64,000 nucleotides of DNA from Streptomyces formicae. GTDB lineage: Bacteria > Actinomycetota > Actinomycetes > Streptomycetales > Streptomycetaceae. The notes beneath the pieces are model-generated. The model had not been told where the DNA came from, did no database searches, and was given only the letters and a program-made list of their open reading frames with translations. Every line of letters begins with the position of its first letter. Within the stretch, counting starts at the first letter, position 1. Shown here in pieces: positions 58,566 through 64,000 of the stretch. The stretch is taken from the NCBI RefSeq assembly GCF_022647665.1, contig NZ_CP071872.1, positions 7,006,001 to 7,070,000 on the forward strand, read 5' to 3'. A program made the translations under genes and the position numbers.

Positions 58566-59426
58566 CTAGGCGTCCTTGAACTCCTGGCGCTGCCGCCCGA
58601 GCCCGTCGATCTCCAGCTCGACGACGTCCCCTGACCGCAGGTACGGCTTGGGCTCGGGCCGCCCCATCGCCACGCCCGCGGGCGTACCGGTGTTGATCAC
58701 GTCCCCCGGATACAGGGTCATGAACTGACTGACGTAGCGCACCACTTCGGCCACCGGGAAGATCTGGTCGGCGGTGGATCCGTCCTGCTTCAGCTCACCA
58801 TTGACCCAGAGCTTCAGCGACAGCGCCTGCGGGTCGGGCACCTCGTCGCGCGTCACCAGCCAGGGGCCCAGCGGGTTGAACGTCTCGCAGTTCTTGCCCT
58901 TGTCCCAGGTGCCGCCGCGCTCTATCTGGAACTCGCGCTCCGACACGTCGTGCGCCACCGCATACCCCGCGACGTGCGCGAGCGCCTCCTCCGGCGACCC
59001 CAGATAGCGCGCGGTGCGTCCGATGACCACCGCGAGCTCCACCTCCCAGTCCGTCTTCTCGCTCTTGCGCGGCACGAGCACGGTGTCGTTCGGGCCCACC
59101 ACCGTGTCCGCCGCCTTGAAGAAGACCACCGGCTCTCCGGGGGTCGCGGCCCCGGTCTCGGCGGCGTGGTCGTGGTAGTTCAGCCCGATGCACACGACCT
59201 TGCCGATGCGGGCGATCGGCGGGCCTGTGCGCAGCCCGGCCGCGTCGAGGGCGGGCAGCTCCCCGGCCGCGGCGGCGGCCCGGATCCGGTCCAGTGCGGC
59301 ATCGTCGGCGAGCAGGTCCCCATCGATGTCCGCCACCAGCCCGGACAGGTCCCGAAGGGTCGTCCCGTCCGGATCGAGCAGCGCCGGACGTTCCGCGCCC
59401 GCCGTACCGACACGCAGCAGCTTCAT
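58566..59426 (-). CDS. Fumarylacetoacetate-hydrolase-family protein
   Basis: 286-aa cytoplasmic enzyme. Metal-binding and catalytic segments are VVCIGLNYHDHAAETG, VVFFKAADTVVGPND, WEVELAVVIG (Glu pair) and VINTGTPAGVAMG. This is the common bacterial FAH domain with hydrolase, decarboxylase or hydratase activity on 2,4-dioxo acids. Related enzymes act in fucose/rhamnose and aromatic catabolism. The ATG at 59426 has GGGGAG 8 bases upstream. No catabolic operon partner; it converges on the oxidoreductase pair. Confidence 0.9.
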   Translation of the reverse strand: MKLLRVGTAGAERPALLDPDGTTLRDLSGLVADIDGDLLADDAALDRIRAAAAAGELPALDAAGLRTGPPIARIGKVVCIGLNYHDHAAETGAATPGEPVVFFKAADTVVGPNDTVLVPRKSEKTDWEVELAVVIGRTARYLGSPEEALAHVAGYAVAHDVSEREFQIERGGTWDKGKNCETFNPLGPWLVTRDEVPDPQALSLKLWVNGELKQDGSTADQIFPVAEVVRYVSQFMTLYPGDVINTGTPAGVAMGRPEPKPYLRSGDVVELEIDGLGRQRQEFKDA

Positions 59427-59562
59427 GGTCTATCTCCCCTGTGGGTCGAGGTGTCCAGGAGACGCCGGCCGATGGAATGCGGCCATCGGAGGTTGTCGCA
59501 GTTTTGGCCGATCCTCCAAGACCACCGACCACTCTGCAAGACCCGGTTCACACACTGGACCG

Positions 59563-60136
59563 TTACCCCCTGGTAGCCCCGGCGGTGGCCGGATACAGGA
59601 ACACCCGCTCCACCGCGCCCCACGTCGCGCTCGTGACGACGTACAGCGCGGCGGCGAGCGGCACTACGGCCACGGTGATCAGCGTCGCGAACGACAGCAG
59701 CGGCATCACCTTGACCAGCATCCCCATGCCCGGCAGCTCCGGCTGCCCGGGCAGCCTGGCTGAGGCGCCTCCACGAGCTGACGCCGCGTACGCACATACG
59801 TGAACGTGGCCACCGCGCCGACGATCACGAACAGCACGACGTACACGAGCCCGGCGCCCGCACCGAACGCGTCCGGCCACCGTCGGCCCGCCGCAACCGC
59901 TCCGGGCTCGCGTGGTGCTCCTTGCGCAGCTCGGCGATCCGCGGCGCCAGCCGCGTCCTGGCCTGCTGTCCCCGCGCCGCCGCCCGCGAGAGGGGATGGA
60001 CGGCGGCTCGGACGACCAGGGTGAGCAGGACGACGGCCGCGGCGGTGGCAGAGCCGTGGAAGACGGGTTGGACCAGGTCGGCGAGCTGCCCGAGGAGGGC
60101 AGCGAAGAAGGACGTAACGAATGTGACAGCGGACAT
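59563..60136 (-). pseudogene. YidC/Oxa1-like insertase remnant
   Basis: Three blocks of a Streptomyces small YidC-like protein are present in three different frames. The start (MSAVTFVTSFFAALLGQLAD ... RIAELRKEHHASPERL) runs to about 59897, the middle (WPDAFGAGAGLVYVVLFVIV) from about 59880 to 59765, and the end (GMGMLVKVMPLLSF through ATWGAVERVFLYP) to 59563. The residues expected between the first two blocks (about 50-60 aa including the central helices) are missing, and a further indel lies near 59760. A functional insertase is unlikely. The start at 60136 still has GGAGG. Confidence 0.8.
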
Positions 60137-60235
60137 GGAGGCCCTCCGGGTCTCGTCTTGCCGGAAACAAACAGACATGTCGGCATGACGACCCGCGAAG
60201 GGACGAAAGAACGCAGGAAACCCGGTCAGCTACCC

Positions 60236-60550
60236 CTACGCGGCCGTCGCAGAGCAACGGCCCGGAGCTCGGGGCCTGGTACGGCCCGAGGCGTCGGGGT
60301 CGCGCTGCGGCAGAAAGGCCGTGCGCTGCTCACGGTCGCGTATCACGGTCCGTATTCGCGTCGGCTGGACGCGCGGGACCGACCGTGAGAGGACCACCGC
60401 GCAGGTGACGAGCGCGGCGCCCACCGCGGCGGTGGCGGCGAGCGCGACCGCGGTGGACAGGCCGATCCCCTCGGCCATGAACACCTCGACGAGGACGATG
60501 AAGAGCAGCAGCGCGAGCGGCCGCAGCATCCGCCGCGAACTTCCCGTCAT
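60236..60550 (-). CDS. Small membrane protein, partner of the YidC-like gene
   Basis: 104-aa protein with two hydrophobic helices (LRPLALLLFIVLVEVFMA and TAVALAATAAVGAALVTCAV) and a basic C-terminal tail (RTVIRDREQRTAFLPQRDPD). It resembles a Streptomyces small-membrane family (DUF6412-like) encoded beside YidC-like genes. AGGGGG is 5 bases before the ATG at 60550. It lies just upstream of the yidC-like remnant on the same strand. Function unknown. Confidence 0.72.
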   Translation of the reverse strand: MTGSSRRMLRPLALLLFIVLVEVFMAEGIGLSTAVALAATAAVGAALVTCAVVLSRSVPRVQPTRIRTVIRDREQRTAFLPQRDPDASGRTRPRAPGRCSATAA

Positions 60551-60740
60551 GCCTGCCCCCTTCACTCTCCGTACGGGCGTTACGAACCCTCATTCGTTAT
60601 ACACGAGCGAAATCGCGCACGGGTTCCCCTGTGGACAACCCGGATGCGGCCCACCGGGCCCACCAGGCTCAGCCAGTGCGCCCGGCCCGCCCGGACCCGC
60701 CGGCCCACCCTTGCCAGACAGCCAGCCAGTCCGTCCTTCC

Positions 60741-60776
60741 GGCCCGGCTCACGGCCCGGCTCACGGCCCGGCTCAC
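60741..60776 (-). repeat. 12-bp tandem repeat, three copies, spanning the HxlR gene stop
   Basis: Three perfect copies of GGCCCGGCTCAC (60741-60752, 60753-60764, 60765-60776). The stop codon (60773-60775) is in the copy nearest the gene; the other copies repeat the same TGA in frame. Confidence 0.95.
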
Positions 60777-61306
60777 GGCCTGGACGCTTCCATTTCGAGG
60801 GGTTCCAGCAGTCTCCGCGGCGCCAGCAGCGCACGACTGACCGGGTCGGAGGGTTCCGGGTCCAGGTCGGGCCCCGGAGTCATCTCGACCTCCGCCGGCG
60901 GCACGCCGACCCCGCAGGCAGGGCATTCGCCGTACGCGCCGAGCTCCGTACCGCATGCCGCGTGCCGGAAGATCCGCACGGCGAGTGCGCCCGGGAGGCC
61001 CCGCCCCCACAGCCCGAGCGAGCGCAGCGTCGGCCAGAGCTCCAGGCCGCGCTCGGTCAGGACGTACTCGTCGCGCGGCGGCGACTCCTGGTACCGGCGC
61101 TTCTCCAGCACTCCGGCGCGGATGAGCGCCTGGAGCCGCCCGGCGAGCACGGCGCGCGGAGCGCCGAGGTGCACCAGGAAGTCGTTGTAGCGGCGCACGC
61201 CGTAGAACGCGTCGCGCACGACGAGCAGGGTCCACCGCTCGCCGATCACTTCGAGCGCGCGGGCGATGGAGCACTGCTGCGCCGCGTAGTCCTTTCCCAG
61301 AGCCAT
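60773..61306 (-). CDS. HxlR-family transcriptional regulator
   Basis: 177-aa regulator. The HxlR winged-helix signature is at the N-terminus: QQCSIARALEVIGERWTLLV, FLVHLGAPRAVLAGRLQALI, VLEKRRYQESPPRDEYVLT. The C-terminal half has a Cys-containing segment CGTELGAYGECPACGVGVPP, possibly metal- or redox-sensing. Divergent from an MFS exporter gene, with repeated operator-like boxes between them, suggesting local repression of the exporter. ATG at 61306. Confidence 0.9.
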   Translation of the reverse strand: MALGKDYAAQQCSIARALEVIGERWTLLVVRDAFYGVRRYNDFLVHLGAPRAVLAGRLQALIRAGVLEKRRYQESPPRDEYVLTERGLELWPTLRSLGLWGRGLPGALAVRIFRHAACGTELGAYGECPACGVGVPPAEVEMTPGPDLDPEPSDPVSRALLAPRRLLEPLEMEASRP

Positions 61307-61329
61307 GGCACCAGCCTATACGTCGTCGA

Positions 61330-61408
61330 TTCAATGACCGAACCGAGTTCAATGACCGAACCAACTGTGCTACCGTCGCAACAGAGGTGCAAGGTTCATT
61401 CACCGAAC
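61330..61408. promoter_or_regulatory. Three operator-like direct repeats between hxlR and the MFS gene
   Basis: TTCAATGACCGAACC is exact at 61330-61344 and 61348-61362 (18-bp spacing), and a related TTCATTCACCGAAC is at 61395-61408. The sites flank the presumed promoters of the divergent pair and fit autoregulated HxlR binding. Confidence 0.65.
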
Positions 61409-61483
61409 TTACAAATGCCCCACCTGCTCCACCTGCTCCATCCGCCCCGTCCACCCCCATCCGCCATTCGACGCGAGGAACTC

Positions 61484-62950
61484 ATGGCCCACCCGGCATC
61501 GCGGCCGCCCGTGCGCACCGCGCCCCAGCGTTCCCCGGAGCGGCCCACCGCGGCCCCGCAGCCCGCCTCCAGTACGGCCCCGCAGCCCGCCCGCCCCGGC
61601 GCGACCCTCGCCGTGACCAGCGCGGCGACGGCTGTCGCGCTGATGAACTACACCGCGCCGATGCTCACGCTCCCCGCCACGGCCGCGGCTTTCGGAACCC
61701 CACCCTCCGCCCAGGCATGGCTGCTCAACGGCACCCCGCTCGGCCTCGCCGCCGTCCTCCTCGTCGCCGGCAGCCTCGCCGACGACTACGGCCGCCGGCG
61801 CATCTTCATCGCGGGCACCCTCGCGCTCGGTGTCACGACCGGCCTCGGCGCCTTCGCCGGCTCGACCCTGATCTTCACCCTCGCCCGCATCGCCCAGGGC
61901 GCGGCCAGCGCGGCGATCCTGGCGAGCAGCCTCGGCCTCCTCGTCCACGCGTTCCCCGCCGGGACGGCGCGGATCAGGGCGACAGGGGTGTGGGGCGCGT
62001 TCGTCAGCGCCGGGATCGCCGCGGGTCCGCTGCTCGCGGGCGCGCTCGGGACGGTCGACTGGCGGCTCGTGTACGCCGTGCTCGCCGTCGCCGCCCTCGT
62101 CACCGGCGCCGTCGCCTTCCGTACGCTCACCGAATCGCGCTCCCCGCGCGGCGGCCGCCCCGATCTGCCGGGCGCGCTTGCCCTCGGCCTCTCCCTGACA
62201 GCGCTGCTCACGGCGCTGACCCTGGGCCGCGACGGCTGGCTGCGGGCGCCTGTCGGCGTACTGGCTGCCGCGTCCGTGGCCCTGCTCGGGGCCTTCGTCC
62301 TCATCGAGCGCCGCACCGCGACCCCGATGATCGACCTCGGCCTCTTCCGCCGCCCGCTCTTCCTGTCCGCCTCGTCGGGCGCCCTCTTCACCGGCCTCGC
62401 CGTGATCGGCCTGTTCAGCTATCTGCCGGCGATGCTGCAGCGGGCGACGGGGATCTCCCCGCTCGGCGCCGCGTGGCTGTTCCTGCTCTGGTCGGGTACG
62501 GCGTTCCTGGTCGCGCTCCAGGCGAAGCGGCTGGCGGGCCGGGTCACCGCCCGCCACCAACTGGTCCTGGGCTTCGTGCTCTCGGCGGCCGGTGTGCTCG
62601 CGATGCTCGGCACGCTCTCGCCGGGCGGCGACCGGAGCGGCTGGGCCCAGCTGCTGCCCGGCCTCGCCGTGGCCGGCGTGGGCAGCGGCCTGCTGAACGC
62701 CGCCCTGCCCCGCCTCTCCGTCGAGTCCGTACCTCCGGAGCGCGCGGCGATGGGCTCGGGCGCCAACAACACGGCCCGCTACATCGGTTCGGCCGCGGGC
62801 GTGGCCCTGACGATCGCGGTGGCGACGGCGGGCGCGGACACCGCGCTCGTCGTGTCGGCGGGGATGTCCCTGCTGGGTGCGGTGGCCGTCCTGGCGTTCA
62901 GGGATGGCCGTCGGCCCGCCGGGGAGACCGGCCGGCGCTCCCTGAGATAG
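61484..62950 (+). CDS. MFS transporter (drug/exporter type)
   Basis: 488-aa membrane protein with a Pro/Ala-rich cytoplasmic N-terminus (about 50 aa) followed by about 12-14 helices. The MFS signature GSLADDYGRRRIFIAG is in the first cytoplasmic loop, and the LARIAQGAASAAILAS helix matches motif B of DHA2-type drug exporters. GAGGAA precedes the ATG at 61484. Its divergent HxlR regulator suggests induction by a toxic or redox-active compound. Confidence 0.9.
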   Translation: MAHPASRPPVRTAPQRSPERPTAAPQPASSTAPQPARPGATLAVTSAATAVALMNYTAPMLTLPATAAAFGTPPSAQAWLLNGTPLGLAAVLLVAGSLADDYGRRRIFIAGTLALGVTTGLGAFAGSTLIFTLARIAQGAASAAILASSLGLLVHAFPAGTARIRATGVWGAFVSAGIAAGPLLAGALGTVDWRLVYAVLAVAALVTGAVAFRTLTESRSPRGGRPDLPGALALGLSLTALLTALTLGRDGWLRAPVGVLAAASVALLGAFVLIERRTATPMIDLGLFRRPLFLSASSGALFTGLAVIGLFSYLPAMLQRATGISPLGAAWLFLLWSGTAFLVALQAKRLAGRVTARHQLVLGFVLSAAGVLAMLGTLSPGGDRSGWAQLLPGLAVAGVGSGLLNAALPRLSVESVPPERAAMGSGANNTARYIGSAAGVALTIAVATAGADTALVVSAGMSLLGAVAVLAFRDGRRPAGETGRRSLR

Positions 62951-63004
62951 GCCTTCCGGCGGCTCTGTCCGGCGGACCGACGGCCGCCCCCGCCCTGCAC
63001 GTAC

Positions 63005-63074
63005 GCGCGTCAGGCGATACGCACGTCACAGCACGTCAGACGATGCGCACGTCAGAGCACGTCAGACGATGCGC
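63005..63074 (-). repeat. 26-bp tandem repeat spanning the LamG protein stop
   Basis: Copies at 63031-63056 and 63057-63074 (partial) share an exact GCACGTCAGACGATGCGC; a diverged copy is at 63005-63030. The stop codon at 63062-63064 is in the copy nearest the gene, and the other copies reproduce it in other frames. Confidence 0.9.
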
Positions 63075-64000
63075 GCGGCGGAAACGGGCCGCTGCGCGAC
63101 CGTGTACGTACCGGACGAACCGGTGTTGACGCTGAAGCGGTACCGCGAGAACTCGCCCGTGGCGTCGGACGCGTAGAACATCATGTGGCCGATGCCGACG
63201 CCGGTGAAGTTCTCGCCGGGGACGTCGCTCACCATCCGCGTGTCCGGATACTGCCCATACGTGGACAGGCCGTAGACACCGTGCGGGTCGGACGTGCTGT
63301 CGATGATCTCGACGGCGTACTGGGTCTCGCCCGCGAAGTTCATCGAGCCGGTGAAGACCCCCTTGACCTGCCGGACCATCACGATATGACCCGTGTTGTT
63401 CGCGTCAGTCCCGTTGTAGTGCACGGAAATGAGATCACCGGGCCGCAGGTCGGCCACCTTCCGGATGCGCTGGAAACGGGGGCCCGCTCCGGCCTTGAAG
63501 CCGTCGTGGTAGTCGGCGGCCTCCGGGCCGCTGTCGTGGAAGTGCGTGGAGAAGTACGCCTCCGTGGCCCAGGGATAGCTCTGCCTGAGGACCCGGGTGA
63601 TGAACGACGAGCAGCGGGCCCGCGCGACCCAGCTCGCCGGGTCGGACGGCTGCCCCCAGACGACCGACGGTGTCTCGCCGACCAGGTAGGTGTTGTTGTA
63701 CCGGGCCTTGCGCCCGCTGACGATCTCTATCTCGTCACCCGTCAGCGCCCTGCCGTACGCGCGCACATCGCCGATCGATCCGTTGAACCGGTTCACAGGC
63801 GCGCTGTCGAACTTCGCCCGGCCGATGTTGAAACCCTGCGTCGCGGCCCACGACACCGTCGTGGCGGCGCTCCCCGCCGGCGCTCCGTCGACGTAGAGAC
63901 GGATCTCCGTGCCGTCCCACACCCCTGCCAGATGCGTCCACACACCCTTCGCGGCAGCGGTCGTGGCGACGGCCGACACCTTGACGGTCTGCGCCTCGTC
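63062..64000 (-). CDS. LamG plus NlpC/CHAP-like domain protein (5' part outside the window)
   Basis: The visible 312 residues contain the end of a LamG/concanavalin-like domain (VWTHLAGVWDGTEIRLYVDG, NGSIGDVRAYGRALTGDEI) and a C-terminal domain with a possible cysteine-hydrolase pair, Cys in ARCSSFITRVL and His in NNTGHIVMVRQV. ADLRPGDLISVHYNG is the usual strand before that His. It is most likely a secreted binding or wall-active protein. The N-terminus, signal peptide and any other domains lie beyond base 64000. Confidence 0.8.
   Translation of the reverse strand, partial: DEAQTVKVSAVATTAAAKGVWTHLAGVWDGTEIRLYVDGAPAGSAATTVSWAATQGFNIGRAKFDSAPVNRFNGSIGDVRAYGRALTGDEIEIVSGRKARYNNTYLVGETPSVVWGQPSDPASWVARARCSSFITRVLRQSYPWATEAYFSTHFHDSGPEAADYHDGFKAGAGPRFQRIRKVADLRPGDLISVHYNGTDANNTGHIVMVRQVKGVFTGSMNFAGETQYAVEIIDSTSDPHGVYGLSTYGQYPDTRMVSDVPGENFTGVGIGHMMFYASDATGEFSRYRFSVNTGSSGTYTVAQRPVSAARIV

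Noticed and set aside
1..64000. Secondary-metabolite gene cluster
   Set aside because: No polyketide synthase, peptide synthetase, terpene cyclase or RiPP enzymes; the acyl-CoA synthetase stands alone.

Overview
The window is high-GC actinobacterial DNA. Gene content and local order point to Streptomyces: a cebF-cebG-bglC cello-oligosaccharide locus, a cdgA-type PAS-GGDEF-EAL protein, an AA10 chitin-binding protein, and the cslA-glxA-endoglucanase hyphal-tip glycan locus occur in the same order that I recall for the SCO2796-SCO2838 stretch of the S. coelicolor chromosome (synteny from memory, not computed). There is no phage, integrase, transposase, CRISPR array or large biosynthetic cluster.

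Layout. 1-3.2 kb: end of cello-oligosaccharide uptake (two ABC permeases) and a GH1 beta-glucosidase. 3.3-7.1 kb: secreted CBM2-GH18 chitinase and an OmpR-type two-component system. 7.1-12.6 kb: small secreted protein, spermidine-synthase-like protein, a small prim-pol-like protein, an HTH/TPR regulator, a histidine phosphatase and a PAP2 phosphatase. 12.5-16.6 kb: a translationally coupled operon of a Cas4/AddB-type Fe-S PD-(D/E)XK nuclease, an unknown 530-aa protein and a Upf1/Dna2-like SF1 helicase. 16.8-20 kb: SnoaL-like protein, two small conserved proteins (one with a TTA codon), tRNA-Lys and an M6 metalloprotease. 20.2-23.5 kb: cyclic-di-GMP enzyme and a luciferase-like oxidoreductase. 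23.6-32.2 kb: an uncharacterised catabolic locus (two Asp/Glu-racemase-fold enzymes, 2-hydroxyacid dehydrogenase, amidase, DUF3830 protein, EhuBCDA-type ABC importer, IclR regulator). 32.3-38.3 kb: second tRNA-Lys, acyl-CoA synthetase, chitin-binding LPMO with DasR-like sites, SPFH protein, NlpC-like/peptidoglycan-binding protein, third tRNA-Lys. 38.6-45.2 kb: cslA-glxA and GH6 endoglucanase, class F sortase and a KDE-repeat membrane protein. 45.3-54.5 kb: NagD-like phosphatase, a phosphodiesterase gene broken by an in-frame TAG, and an aminoethylphosphonate-type uptake and catabolism operon with a GntR regulator. 54.5-64 kb: a putative LAPTG surface protein (frameshifted), ROK regulator opposite a Gfo/Idh/MocA-UPF0303 pair, FAH-family hydrolase, YidC-like pseudogene with a small membrane protein, HxlR regulator opposite an MFS exporter, and a truncated LamG/NlpC-like protein.

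Two cross-cutting features stand out. First, the three-gene nuclease/unknown/helicase operon looks like a Dna2 split over separate polypeptides and is the best candidate here for an undescribed system. Second, tandem or direct repeats repeatedly sit on gene ends, several of them containing the stop codon (chitinase, HxlR, LamG protein, hydroxyacid dehydrogenase, helicase). Four genes are also broken: two by single-base shifts near G runs, one by a TAG codon, and yidC-like by a deletion plus an indel. At least the single-base cases could be sequencing errors.
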